Source of the DNA: Ptychodera flava
Lineage: Eukaryota > Hemichordata > Enteropneusta > Ptychoderidae
Direction of reading: 5' to 3'
Assembly: GCF_041260155.1 (NCBI RefSeq)
Contig: NC_091933.1
Location: 20,489,599-20,553,598 of the forward strand
Length of the DNA: 64,000 bases
A program made the translations under genes and the position numbers. Below are positions 41,218-55,505 of the stretch, piece by piece. Each line of letters begins with the position of its first letter. Position 1 is the stretch's first letter. The notes under the pieces are model-generated. The model saw nothing but the letters and a program-made list of their open reading frames with translations, was not told where the DNA came from and did not search any database.

Positions 41218-42430
41218 CCTGCCCGATAATTCTGAATATCTTGTCTCAAAATGTTGTTACAGAGTGTGACATTTGTGACACACACATATTACAACCATAG
41301 AATGAATAATGTAGTCGAGGAAAGGTATTCAGAAGAGAACAAAACACTTGAGATATCAAACACACACCCCCCCCCACACACACACACACACACACAATAC
41401 ACCGATACACATAATCTTTAAAACTGAATAAATTAAAATCCGCCAAATGACTAGAAAAACACTGCTTGAGTCCAATTTGATGTAATGGATATGTAAGATG
41501 TGTCTGGGATATGGTTGATATGATAAACTCCTGGCCATCAGTTGACAACGATGCCGAGTTAAAGATAGTACATCACAGAATGATCCGAACGGTGGAACTG
41601 TGATTTTTTTAAGTACAACAACTGATTCAGACATACTAAAAAGCTTTTGTTTTCCCAGAAAAAGGTCAAGACAATCTGACTGATATGTACAGATTAGGAC
41701 GGACGGCAACATTGTGAAAACGAGGAAGAATCGATTACACCACAGCCTGCGCACTGTAGCCGTATCCTGTCCGTGGCAATTTAACTCTAGAGTAGCCTGG
41801 ATTAGCAAACCAGCCAGAATACTACAGTTGGCTGCACAGCATCGTAGCGTAAAATGTAGAAGCTTCATGGCAAGCTAGAAGCTGTGCAGACCAAACAGAC
41901 CGATATGCGAGGAAGAGAAGATAGAGAGAAGACGTGCCACCAAATATTTGTTAGATGTTTGAGATCTTTTACCCATAGTTTTGAACGTACAAGAAATATT
42001 CTTCCAGATGAAACACTTCCAGTGTTTCAGTTTTATGGATATATGATAGGAGACAGATTAATACTAAGAATTTATTGCGTACGATCGTCTCTAGGTATGT
42101 TTTTTTTAATTAGCGATGTAAAAAAAGAACATTTCACATTCCATTCAACTGAAAGTTTCAAGAATTTTGTAAAATCGAGAATTGTTTATTCCAGCCTATG
42201 TCACTAGTCGGTAATTCTGACATCACCATGGTGATTTTGGCATTATTGTTATGTCGCATTTATTGAATCAAATTACCCAAGAATTCACAGAAATGTTTTA
42301 CGTTTGAACCTTCTAATAATCAGTACTCCAGGCATGCTGCCAGTTTGTAACTTTGGAAACAGTGTGCAGCAGGTTTAGGACGGACTTAAAAATATGGACA
42401 AAATTGTGTGACATAGATATACATGTTGTG

Positions 42431-42433
<3 letters not shown>
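41218..42433. other. Intergenic stretch
   Basis: Apart from the doubtful 170-codon frame and a (GT)n tract, nothing recognisable. Confidence 0.4.
41356..41868 (-). CDS. Hypothetical open frame, 170 codons
   Basis: Begins with ATG and stays open to a (GT)n tract at 41350-41400, which forms its C terminus (VCVCVCV). Cysteine- and leucine-rich with no domain I recognise. The C terminus made of microsatellite and the absence of a polyadenylation or splice context argue that it is chance or the remnant of an exon. Confidence 0.15.
   Translation of the reverse strand: MKLLHFTLRCCAANCSILAGLLIQATLELNCHGQDTATVRRLWCNRFFLVFTMLPSVLICTYQSDCLDLFLGKQKLFSMSESVVVLKKITVPPFGSFCDVLSLTRHRCQLMARSLSYQPYPRHILHIHYIKLDSSSVFLVIWRILIYSVLKIMCIGVLCVCVCVWGGVCV

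Positions 42434-42522
<89 letters not shown>
42434..42522. repeat. (GA)n microsatellite
   Basis: About 89 bp of pure GA repeats. Confidence 0.95.
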
Positions 42523-42524
<2 letters not shown>

Positions 42525-42675
42525 GGAGTGTGTGAATAGCGTAACCATATACAGTGCTTGTTCATGAAATTTTATTGTGTAGCGATCATGAAGACATATA
42601 GTTAACCTTAAACATATTTTTGGTCAAGAGTGTTCGAATATGCATTGCACATTTGCATGTTTGGACGGAGGGTAG

Positions 42676-42681
42676 TTTATT
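42676..42681 (-). promoter_or_regulatory. Candidate polyadenylation signal of the PDG-repeat gene
   Basis: AATAAA on the minus strand 92 bp after the stop codon at 42773-42775. Confidence 0.5.
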
Positions 42682-42772
42682 TAGTTAACATTAGAACATT
42701 TTGAACTCCCGAGAACTAGCAAACTACGAGCTCGGAGAACTTTTAATTTCAAGATTTCACTTTGATAAGTCA

Positions 42773-45327
42773 TTAATTCTTTTTGAGTTTGGGTTTCCTT
42801 TGCAATTTAGGTATATCGTTCGCCGCTCTCTTCAGCGCTTCGTTGTGTTCTCGGTAATGTTCGGGCAGCTGAAAAAATGAGAAGGTGAAAGAGCGTGTGA
42901 AGTTCAGTACTGAGATGCTGTCTAGGGTTGGTAGATCAAGGTCAGATTTCCACTGCATGCTGACCGAAGTCGACAGGCTATCGAAAGTCGCGTCGGTCGA
43001 CGTCGTCATGAAACTGTCATCACTGTTAATTTTCTGTACTTCAGGTTTTCGTTTCTGCTGTTTCTTGGTCTTGCCAGTTCTCGTTCGCGGTTCCTCCTTT
43101 TTGTCGACCCTGGAAAACCTGTCGAATGACATGGACCTTTTCAACTGAAGAAGTTCTTCCTTGGTCGGGGAACGCTTCGCTTTGGCGTCTCTGGGAACGG
43201 CTACTTCGGGAACTTTCGGAAGCGTTGTGCTTCTCTTCATCAGGTCGTCGAAGGCGTCGTCGCTTTGTTTCCGTGGTAACGTCGATCGTGTGAATTTAAG
43301 TCTGGATGTGTCGTCATACTGACTTAAAGTACTATTGCAGCGTGAGAGGTTTGTTGAGCTCGACGGCCTGCTTGACAAATTCACCGGCTCTGCCAACATC
43401 AGACTGCTGCGCCGTCTCCTTGCGAGGTCGGCCGACACTGATGAAACCTCTGCAGGATATTGATCCCCTTGTCCAGTTTCAACATTTCTACTTCGCCCGA
43501 CGACTTTCCTTTCCCCCTTGCCTGTTTTCTTAACAATTTGTCTCTTTTGCTTTTGTTCACTGCTGTTCTCTTCGTCTATATCAACCTCCGTTGGCGACAA
43601 ACCCTCTGCAGTTGTCTCTTCTTCTGGCTGGCCGACAGCTGGCACCGCTTTATCCCCTGCCACACGTTTTTTCGTTTTTTTACGTTTACCGCTGGCATCA
43701 TCAGGCGACCCTTGCCCGCCATCTTCGTCCAAGACACCGGCATATGAACCTACGCTGCCTCCTGAACTTTGAGGGCTGGAAAATAAGTGTTTTCCAAGAG
43801 GTCCTGGTTTCGTGTCTGGTTTTCCGGTGACGTTTCTGACGGCGACATTTTTAATGTTTTTCTTGCTGGTTTTCATACTGCCCCTTCTGGAACCAATGGC
43901 TGTTCGTCCCCCAGCATTTGAGGTCTTTGAACCTTTGAGGGCGTCGTCTAAGAAATCTTCCTTTAGTGTGACCACGTGTCCCAACTTCTCCGCAAGTTCT
44001 TTGTCATGAGTGTGTCTTCCTTTGATACCACACTTTGGATCGGTGCAAATGTTTTCATCCATGCCTTCGAGGCCTTCGTCGTCGTCTGCGGATCCGAGTG
44101 AGTGGTCTATAGACTGGCTCCTCTTCAACCTGATGCCTTTTCCATGCGTCTTTCGGGCAGACATATCGTAGTATGCATCATCGAATGAACTACCATCTGT
44201 CTTCTGACTTTCAGCGGTGGATGTGGTACCAGTTTTTGAGTTGTCCCGGCTGTTGTCGCTGAAATAGCCTTCGCTGGTGTCACGTTTATCGACGAGCATT
44301 TCCTTGTCGTAATAGTGCCCTTCCTCGTCTCCTTCGGAGAAATCTCCTTCAGCCTCGTCTTCGTCAAGTTCTTCAATCCCTTCGACCCATCCTCCGTCTA
44401 GTGGTCCGCCACCTTTCCGCCTCTTTCTCTTGGCAAGTAATTGGCGCCCATTCGTACGGCCGGAGGTGCCGTCGTCGGTGTCTTTCCCGCCGGTAAGCCG
44501 ACTATCTTCCAGGTGGCTTTCATCACTCGCATAGTGGCCGGGTATTTTGGAAAATTGTGGCTCAAAGTCCCCACCCCAGGATCCCTCAGGATGATCATCG
44601 TCAGTTTCAGGGAATCTATCTAAAACCTGCCTGTCCATGTCATCATACGGAAGATGCTTTGCCGATGGCTCGGCATCGGAAAAGAGCGCGTCCCGTCTCT
44701 GCGATTTACCTTGTGTAGGCTGGTCACGGTCAAACGATCCGGGTTCCCTGGGTCCATAGACTGTAGTTGCTACACTAGGCGGACCATTCGGGTAGAAGTG
44801 TCCGTTCGGTCCCCAGTGTCCACTGGAGTAAAACTGTCCATCTGGTCCGATCTGGCCACCGGGATGGAACGTTCCGTCGGGATCGAAATAGCCATTAGGG
44901 TAATACAAACCGTTCGGCCCAATAACCCCACGAAGCAGCCTTCCGTCAGGTCCGTACTCCGGCTGCGGCGGTCCACCGGGTCGAAATCTGCCATCAGGAT
45001 CGTATGATCCGCCTGGATAGCAAAGGCCGTCCGGTCCCCGTACGTTGTAGTCATGCCGCATCTTTGCCATGTCGGCCGCTGATTTGAAAGCCATTCCAAT
45101 CTCGTCGCCTGGATAAAAAGTTCCATCTGGGCCGTATTTCGCATTAATGTAATATTTTCCGTCAGGCCCCATCAAAAGTGGCTGGAATTTCCCATCCTTG
45201 CCGACCCTTCCAGCCGGAATAAAGCGTCCATCGGGTCCGTAAGAGCCGGGGTAAAAAGCGCCGTCTGGGCCAATCTGTCCCGTTGTGGTACCAACTGCAA
45301 ACGACGGACCAATGGTCTTGGATTGGG
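42773..45327 (-). CDS. PDG-repeat gene, coding exon 8 (terminal)
   Basis: Acceptor 'ttttaatctgcag|CC' followed by 850 codons and TAA. It contains all twelve GPDG-type repeats (e.g. [38 protein letters not shown]) and the charged tail ending [11 protein letters not shown]. Near the end, the in-frame segment between TCA|GTACTG and 'cattttttcag' (about 42 nt) looks like a micro-intron but is too short for most animals, so I keep it as coding. Confidence 0.85.
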
Positions 45328-48300
45328 CTGCAGATTAAAAAAGTGATATCATTTGAGTCAATGAGAAGAATAAAAACTACCGTTGAATAAAGAACACGCA
45401 TCGGGTTTAGTATGGTATAAAATGTATGTTTGCCAATTTTCCATATATTTCTAAAGAACATTAGGCCTAATCCACTGCAGATTTCTCAAGCAGTTAACAC
45501 TGTATGAAAAAATATAACGGGTATTTGCACATAAGAATGTTCGCTCAAAAGAAATGTGGAGCAAACTCACATGTAACTCCAGAATGCTCGCTTGGCTCAA
45601 TTCCATCGTCAGCTTGTGTAGTGCCTTCCGTAGTGTCGGGGCTGAAACCTCGTTTCCCTGCATCGTCAGCTTGGCCCTTGTCGTCAGGCCTGCCGCTGAG
45701 GGCGCTACCCTCGCCAGGTGCAGTGTGCTTGTCGATGGCCTTGAGCTTTTCTTCGGTTGTAAGTTTTGGTTCTGTTTCCGTAGAGGAGGGTCCACTATGT
45801 TGAGGTTTTGTCGTTTTGTCCGCTCCCTTTACATGATCATCATCTGTGAAAAGAAAACAGAACGGTACAATTTGAAAAATACTATGACTGTCACATCTTT
45901 ACCGGGGCTCCTTGAACTTCATCAATATGATTCAGCAATTTATGCTCTCAACCAATGAAGAACATCAATGTCATCAGATTGAAACGTTTGGTCGATGTTG
46001 ACATTTCTTTAGTTTTGTGTTATGAAATTGTAAACATTTTATCGCTGTGCTTTTCTAACTCTGAACACATTCTCAAAAGTCAACGTGGATATACATATAT
46101 TATTTCAGTGAGTATGTCAATTTGGTAAAATTATTGGGGGAGATTTCCGTCACACCCGTCTGCGCGCTTTTCTTGAACTCGGGGATGAAAATCCTTTGGG
46201 AGGAATTTCTCTCAATAGGTCATAACATCATCGTCATCTCCAATGCGAATGCATGGACCAACCTTGAACTCCTCCGGAGCCTTGACTTCCAACTGTTTCT
46301 TCCGGACTGCTGCTGTCGCCAACGTGCTCGTCGCTCGCACTGTCACACTCCAAAGTCGAAGAGCTGTTTGATCTGTCAGAGAGTTTGCTCTGCCCGTCAG
46401 TCCCGCCGTTACCACGTGTGCCCTTCTTTGTAGATTTACGTATCGGAACGTTTTTGAAAGTTTGGCTGTCGTGTTTGATTATTATAGCGCTGCCTTCGGT
46501 GTCACTCAAATCATTCAAATTCTGAAAAAAAAATATACGAAAGAAAAAAACAATGAACGCCGTGGCGTCTCGATATGCCCCCAACGTGCTGCTAGCTTTG
46601 TTCACTGTAAAATTTCCATTCGATGAATCTATCAGAAGAATCGTTCTCCCCATCCCAAAGGCTTCCATGTCACAAAGTTTTCGTAGAGCCCCCTCCAAAA
46701 ACAAAACTAATGAAAACAAAAACACCGCCTACATAAAAAACAACAAAACTCGTAGAGCCCAAAAAGCTCAACAAAACAAACAAAAAATATGAAACCATTA
46801 TCGCAGTTTGTCGGATGTATATGTTCGGAATCTATGTAGGAAAACATCCATCGCAAACATACGGTGATACATGTTAAAATTTTTTGATGAATCAAATTTA
46901 GATACAGGTGCTTTATTTCACATTAATTTGAATTTACGAAACTTGCCTATTTTGTAAGCCGGGCACAACGTTGCATGCAACGTCGCAAAGAAACCAAACC
47001 TACATACATGTATACTTTTTAAAAATGCGTAATATATAGAATCAACATTTATCTCAATGCGTTTGCCTCGTATTGGCACAATTTGGGGCTGGTACAGCAT
47101 TCTTAATAAAAAAAATGATGACAAAAATTTTGTTCTTCTGTAATTATAATCTCATGGAACATGACGGCCCCTTCCTCTGGTATTTTAATTTGTAAGATGT
47201 TCTCAGGCACGTGTGCTTGAATCTATTATCGTATATCAAAACTTTGTAATCAGCACGATTGGAACTAATTTAGGATGATTGGATGGTGAAGTAATGCCGG
47301 TTTAATCTGCAAATGTAAACTCATCTGCTTTCCTTTTTACATTATACACTTGTTTTTATGAGTATATTTGTAATATTGCAACATTCAGTTATAGGGCACC
47401 TAACACTTTTGAGAAATTTGAAAAATGTGGAGCTCCAATTATCCAACATTAATTTCCAATCGTGTTAATCAGATACTGAAAAAATATGTTTGATGTTAAA
47501 TAATGTTGGAAGATTACCCCAACTCGATGAATGAAAATGCGTTCAAATGGAGGAATGGTGTTAATTTACTAGTATTTAATACTTAAAAATTATTTTGCAT
47601 AATGCGATCAGGATCGTAGAGCTGCTTAGAAACGGAAGTTGTAATAAAGGAGATGTCACATATTAGGACACCAAGCTGGGGTTTCCTGCATATATGGGAT
47701 ACGGATTCTCGAAAGACGATGATGAAGAAAAAATGAAGCTAGATTAATATTTTTTCCAACACGACACTGAGGTTGAACTTCACTTTGGCGTGAAAGGATC
47801 AAACATACACATTCGATGGGTAAACACTCCCTACCTGTAGTAACTTGGAACTTTGTGTATTTAATCTGTATGTGGGACCACGTGTTGGGATTGCCAGCTC
47901 TTCACACTTGTCGGGTAGTAACCCATACTCTTTCCAGTGACTCAGGCATCTTGGGCAATGGAAGACGGGCCGTGCTACGGTGCCAGGTTTGAAGTCTCTT
48001 TTTACGATCTGGTGAGATAAAACCGACGCTGTTTCGATCAGTTCCTTGGCACTGTAGACTATTTTCGCAAAATTGTCTCGTGCACCCTACGTTTACAGGT
48101 CACGAGAGCAGTAACCAAAAATTATTTTGCTTTTTATTAACAGTAATTTTTATTGAAATATTACCAACTAACGTGTGATGCATCAATAAACCGACTTCCT
48201 CAGAATCAAAGATCCGACAACTCACAAGACAGACAAGAACTTTTCACCGATGGACCGTTAGAGAAGGCGCAAATGTTTTTCTCGAGGGTCTATGGCCAAA

Positions 48301-51300
48301 CGCAACAACTGCATAGCTTGATCGAGCGGTAGAGGGCGATCTTCAGCAGACCACTTTCGGTTCAGTCCGCTAATTCGAACAGCGCAAAACATCAGCTCTT
48401 GTTAATCCCCGTCACTTTACCTACTTTATACGCTTTTTATTTTATTAAATCAGACAAATAATTGTAATGATACAATATCTGCTTTGCTTATTCCTCCGGA
48501 TCTCCTTTGAGTGGCTATTAAGCCAGGTTTATCCTTGTTTTTTTTTTTACTCCGCAAATGAGAAACAGTAGGCCCATTGTAAAAATACACATTAATAGAA
48601 GAAGGTAAGAAATCTCTTGATCATTGGACAAACGCTAAAAAAAAAGCAGATGTGCATTTAAAGCAGACGATGCGAAGTTCGGAATTTGTCGCCGGAATAC
48701 TTGTATCGCTGGATTTATCTACTTGAATAACAATGGAACAGAGAAATGTTTTTGAACATGAAGGGACCAAAGTTCACTCGGCTAACGTTTCGTAAGTCAA
48801 ACCGGAATTCAACGTCCTTGTATCTATGAATCGTTTGCAGATTGCATTACCCATAATCCTCCGCAACAACGCCGGGGATACCGCTAATTTTTCTGACATG
48901 AATTGTATCGGTCACACCTGGACCGATTCCAGAGTCATTTAATCGGCATTAAAGTCACAGGGCTGGAATGCTGCCTTAATGGAATGCTTCAATCTACGGT
49001 GGCATGACTTTGCAGTAAGCAACTGAGTAACTGAAATACAAACACACAAATAGGAATGCCTCTTGTGCGACATCTTAATCTTACCTCTATAGGAATTCCC
49101 ATCGAATGGCACATCAGCAGCTCTTCTAATTGTTTGTGCAGTACCGACACGTCTTCGTCGCCTTCCCGGCCAACATAATTCAAATGTCGTGGTTTCTGTG
49201 GGGAGATACCAGACAGGCTTTATGCATGTACTGTCACGACCCAGGCAGTCAAACAATATTAGCATTTTTTGTCAGAAATAAAACTACCGGAACTCGGTAC
49301 AGGTTCGTGAATGTTATGTGGTGTATGTGACTACTGGATCGGTTCCGCATTGCCTGAAAACGACGTTCAATTTCAGATAAGCTTAACCCTTTCACCACCA
49401 TGGTTTGTCCCAAATCCATTGTTTTCTATGGTAAAGTTGGACCTGTATACAGGGAACTGGGGGTGAAAGGCTTAAAGCAGGAACATTGTAACAGCGTAGC
49501 CAAAATTGTCTTGCAAAGCTGTTTGTGATTGACCTCTTCATTTATATTTCCTTTACAGCTAAATCTCCCAATTTATGTAACTGGTGCCTAAATCTATCAA
49601 CTTATAGGATGATGCTAGCTGAACGTACAATGAACAATCGTCATATTATCAAAACTTAAAAACCTAGAGCCAGAACAGAGTGTTCCCCGTAAAAGGTGTG
49701 GCAAAAATACTTCAGCTAATCTGCTTGCAAATTTGAAGTTTCAAAAAATGAATGTACTTTCGCACTCTCTCCCCTTTTCACTGTCAAATACATGTACAGC
49801 TATTATTTTATTAAAGATGATCTGTGATTTTGGTCATACTGTGATTTTGGTCTGCGTGACATTGGGATAGCCTATAAATACAAAGTTCACTCTCTGTACA
49901 GCCTTGCACTCAGCGTCTCACATGCTGATGCAAAGCGTAGTTTTAAGAAATCTCTTGATCGGATTGTCGACGACGAGAACACGAGAAGAAACTTTGACGC
50001 CGCTCATTTGTATGTTTTCTGGCGCATTTTGTACATTACCGTCGTCATCGGTAAGCATAATGCCATGCGGAAGGTCAAACTCTTTAATTGGGGCAAGAGT
50101 GAAAAAATAAAATTGTGCAGGTTCTGGAACTGTTCACATAATATCTGAAGAAAATGGCCAATGGAGAAAGTACTATGTCGTGCTGCGGAGGAAAACATTG
50201 AACCGCATCACTGTCACAAGCACGCATTGCACTGTCTGCACAAATGCACCTTCATAACATGCAATGTTCAATTTGACGAACATTTCATACAGTGTTATGA
50301 GAGCGTAAAGTTAAGCACATGTGCATCTCTCCCATGGTTATAAAATTCCAACTCTGTGGCGAACCCTTTTCAGTTTATGGTGTGCCCTAGCGATATGGGA
50401 GGCCTCGGATACGACCATGAAATTTGATTTTCTTAATTTTTTGTCGAAATCGTGCGAAGAACCACCGCCTACGGGCACCAAAGGAAATGAACACAAGATG
50501 ATATTTGTCCGCGTCAAAGCGTGCAAAAGGTGTGCCTTTTTTGCATTATCGTCGGAGGTATTTTTGTCATTATTCGCAATAAGTATTGACAAATACGTGA
50601 GGAATTGTTATTTAGCACCTGTGCTTTGATTTTGTTTACACTGTGACGCGGACCAATTCGCCGAGCCACACGCTGATACCGAAAATCACCTTCCTTACCT
50701 CACCCTGTCTTTTCAACGGTTCCGTCGGCGTTCTTGGCGGAGGCAACTGAAGGTCTTGTCCCATGATGGATAAGGAGAAGTCCAGACGACCGGCGTTCTT
50801 GTTGCCCTGAGGTTCGGCTCCATGGTGTAGGTCGGGTAGCTGGGAATACTGCAAACAGGAAACGGTGAAAAAATAAATACTTCACAAGCAACTGATAATG
50901 ATTTGCGTTTTGGTAAAGCGATGTAAAAAGCACATGGCGTCCAAACTACTTCAGTTGCCTCTTTTATTCCCCCACAACTTTCTCTTCCATCCGATCGACT
51001 AATTTCAAACAGCTCTTGAAAAGAGAGTTCTAGACTGTCGTGAATTATTTATTACCCAAACAAGAGAAATTTATGTAGGATGTGGACATTCTGATATTTG
51101 TTCACAAAATGTACGGCTATGAATTAAACTTGTATTTTTCGAAGTGATGGTTAGTATGCTGTGCATTCGCTCACGTCTCCCTCCATCTTGATTATGTGTA
51201 CTGGGGTAGGTGGGGGGGGGGGGGTAAAACCATATGATGTATGAAAAGACTTCTAACGCTTACTGCTTTTAACAAGTCTCTAAAGGCTTATGGTATACAG

Positions 51301-54300
51301 TCCAGCAAATAAAAAGACATATCTTCTCCGGTGAATGTCACACCCAAGGTTTCCGATCCAAGTAAATTTCAGACGAAGCATTTGTATTAACATGTATTAG
51401 TATTGCATTACTGACCCGTTTGAATACACTGAACCTATACATCAAGCCATCATGCAAGTGTTTTAGCTTCAAGTATGTCTTCAAAGACCGAGCGATTACG
51501 AAGAAATCGGCGGCGATTAGGAAACTAATCACGACTATCTCATTTCGGAATGAGTCAGCATTTGTATGCGCCAGCGAAAACATCATTTGTTATAATTCAC
51601 TATTGATGCAGTGATTCTTGAGCTGGTGATTGAATTTATTTTTTTATAAAATTAACTGATTTAGAAGAAATTGCCACTTCTCATCGTAATACTTTTAGCT
51701 TGACAATTAGCCGCTGAGGACCCAACAGTATTGTTGTTGCTATCAGCCTCCCCCCCCCCCCCCCCGAAATTAACGAATAACGGACAAGCCTTGTTGGGTC
51801 TGGAGACTGACGAACGTGAACGTAAAACTCGCTTTGAGAATAACCGATGCAAGTTTGTTTCCTTGATCTCGGACACTTGGGTATCGTCGCAGGTGTAATG
51901 TCCGTAACATCACGACCGATGATGACGAATTAAACAATCTCCGATGTTGGACTCCATATGTGGATTCATTACAAGCAAATCATATTGCACACCTGTCTCT
52001 AAAACATGTGTTTCACAAGATGTAAACATGTCGGACATATGGTACGTCAAAATGACATAGATCGTTCGTTGGACCGTTGCGTCACGGGCTACCAAGGGAT
52101 TGCCCCAATGTTTTTTTCAATTGTCTACCAACACTACTCGACCCTGAGGTTCGGGATGGGTGTTAAAGCAAAACCACACTCGATCGAGTGTTCGCTCATG
52201 TATCAATGAGACGACAGTAAGGACCCGCCGTTATGTCAATTTACACTGCTGTCTTGTGACGAAGCACATATTTCATCCCTGATATCACAATAAATGTCAA
52301 GTTTAATAAGCGTATATTTGTGAATCGTTCACTTGGTCGATCAACACTTCAGTCACAGCCAGACATCGCCACTTGCCCGTCACCAAGGAAACATCTGTTA
52401 GCCATGTTATTTTTACACACTGTTGCTATCCTTGCACTTGCGCTGCTTTTAACGTTGAAGTTGGATTTGTAGGAGGTACGTTGAACGAAGGGTAACCTCA
52501 CCATAACTTTGACAACGCTTTAGTTTCCATCACGGCGGCTTCCCATGTACACTCATTTGTCAGGACGATTGAGGTCGGACTCACCGTCCCGCAATACTAC
52601 AATACTGCAACAGGTGTTACCAAAAACGCTTCTGGTCAGGACTTCTTTCCATGCAATTAAAAATATTGTTCCGATCAGTCGATCTGCCTTCCAAGCACAT
52701 AATTGACATTTAATTTTTATGTATTTTATTGAATTCTAGTTATTGAAATGCCGGGAGATGAGGTAGTTTATCCAAAGAACACCATTCTGCGACTTTAGTA
52801 CTTCATTTTCCCCATCGTCGTTAACAGAAACAGAAAAACAGGGATGACGCGAAGGCTTTCAAGTACTGTGCGCTCCGACCAAAAACAACCGACTCTTTAA
52901 ATTGGACTAAAACGCGCAATTGGAAATATTAACCCCGTCACAACTATGGTTTGGCCCAGACCTGTTGCTATCAATGATGATTGTGGACCTGTTTACAGGG
53001 AATAGGGGTGGAACAGGTTAAAATAAAGACTCAATAGATTGTTAACAGGCAGCAATAATTTGGTGTATAAAGTTTGAGCACAACTGACTGCTATACAGAT
53101 ACTGCATATGGAAAGTTGTACTCCGGTCGTATCTTCATCTGTTCCGATAAGATTGCCAGCGCAATAACGATACGCAGTTCAATTGGGAGCAGCTACGTCA
53201 CTGTGTAGGATTACTCTGAGTTACAATACAAGGGGAGTCTTTGAACCAGGCAACGAACAAGATCGTGATCGCTGGCTTTGTTGGTCGCTATAAGAAATTT
53301 CTCATATAATGTCAATCTCAAACGCTCTGCTGACAGCGTTATATCGGGTTACATTGATTCCACTTACTACTTTACAACTAATGACAGATTTGACACAGCG
53401 CATTACAATGTATGTTACCGTCGTTCTAATAATTTTCAACGCTCCTGGCCGCTTGAGGTATTCGCCGGACCATTACTCGTTATTACCAACACCGCTGTGT
53501 TGACCGATCCAATTTACTCGGTGCGTGATGACAATTTTGCCAGCGAGAGGCACGACCTGAATTTTTTGATCGTCTGGCGGAGGCCTGCATTTCCGGCTGA
53601 TGTGTCGGGTACAATTGTGTAGCCCTATATATTTTGGTTTGCACTCGATGCCTGTAACTGCTGCAAGAATTGTGTCCACTTTCGGGCATAAAGATCATGT
53701 GTAAATTGAAGTTGATTTACTGAATTGCATTATTGATATGAACCCCCCATATAAACCCCCCTGCAAAAAAACCCCCAAAAAACAAAACAAACAAAAAACA
53801 AACAAAAAACCAAAAAACAAACAAACAAACAAACGTCAACCTCAAACACGACCGCCGATGAATTAAATAAGAAATTGGCATTGATCGTCTCACAATAAAA
53901 ATTTGGATGTCTCGGTGCTGCCATCCTCATCGACCACATGAGTATAAACGAAACAGCAAGTGAACATTTATATAAATGTGGAGACATTCCTTCCGCTTTC
54001 AGAACAGATCAGCAAAACCAGGCTTAAAGAGAAAATGTACAGCAAAATCTGCAATTTACAAAAAAAAAAAAAACCCAAAAAAAACAACAACAACAACAAC
54101 ACCCCCCCCCCCAGAAAGGAAACATACACAAATAAGTTCTATTAAGTTTCTCTCGCTGTATGGGTCGACAATCCGTACGCTGGTGGTGAATGTCGCTCTC
54201 AGGGCATCATTCATTGACTGTTGAATTGAGTTCGTAAATTTAGGGCCAGCCAATTTACCGAACTCGCTTAATCTAGATCTGTTCTTGGGTCAAAGTCTAT

Positions 54301-54560
54301 AAGATGGTATGATCATGATTATACATTGCATTGGGTCAGATCCAAGCTCGACCCAAGATTATGGGTATTTGTCACGTTTCAGTGAAAATTTACCACGGTC
54401 ACGTTCAAACGTTATCGAAGTTCTCTCTTCTTAAAGAAACAAAGAGCAATACACTGGAGAAGCAGAGATTTGCCCATAATTTTAAGATAACGCCCCCGAA
54501 AAAAAGAAGAAAGAAAGAAAGAAAAATCTGAGTTCTAAAGATATTTTTCAGAGCTTTGGA

Positions 54561-54621
<61 letters not shown>

Positions 54622-54640
54622 ACCTGAAAAACCACAGTCG

Positions 54641-54712
<72 letters not shown>

Positions 54713-55461
54713 CACCTATTGCCTGGTCATGAGGGCTATAGCGCCCGTCTATTACCCCGAGGGGCCGTGTCTTACCAGAAACACATCGCTATTTCCCGAG
54801 GCCGTAGGCCGAGGGGTATAGCGATGTGTTTCTGGTAACACACGACCACGAGGGGTAATGAACGGGCACTATAGCCCGAATAAAGACCAGGTTATAGGTG
54901 TTTTATAACACACCACACGCTCATGTTGTATTATGTTATAAAGTTTTTAATGTGTTTTGATATTTTGCACGGCAACAATCCATTGTGACAAGTTTACTAG
55001 GCGACGTTTCCGTTTTCAGTTGTGCGTGGTACCACTTTCTTTCAAAAAATATTCTGAGTATACCTAGCGACATCCTTAGTTGCGTTTTCATATTTTCCAT
55101 CGATGAGCTATCTAAGTTCCTACGCTGTTGGAATGTTGGAAAACGTTGGAAAATATGTTTTAGAGAGATTGTCGTCGCCGCGGCTTATCCCGGATGTACA
55201 TCACATTCTAGTCACCCGCCATTGTTACAAAGCTGCAGACGACACTACGGTCACGTGACCGAGCACTTTTCCAAATTTGGTGAAAACTATTTCCCTAGGG
55301 AAATGGTTTTTCAAAAAATACCCTCTGACGTCACTTTTGTCGATCCGGTTGGGACTAGACGTATCTATTTTATCGTCATGTGGCGTATTCTGGCGAATCG
55401 CGCAATGCAATGAGCATGTTGTGTGTTATAAATATATATTTATATATTTCAGAAGTTTGGA

Positions 55462-55505
<44 letters not shown>

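Noticed and set aside
43306..45007. Several plus-strand frames of 60-117 codons
   Set aside because: Antisense shadows of exon 8 of the PDG-repeat gene.
45451..45795. 114-codon minus-strand open frame over exon 7
   Set aside because: It is in a different register from the frame fixed by the phases of exons 6 and 8; the correct frame gives an acidic segment.
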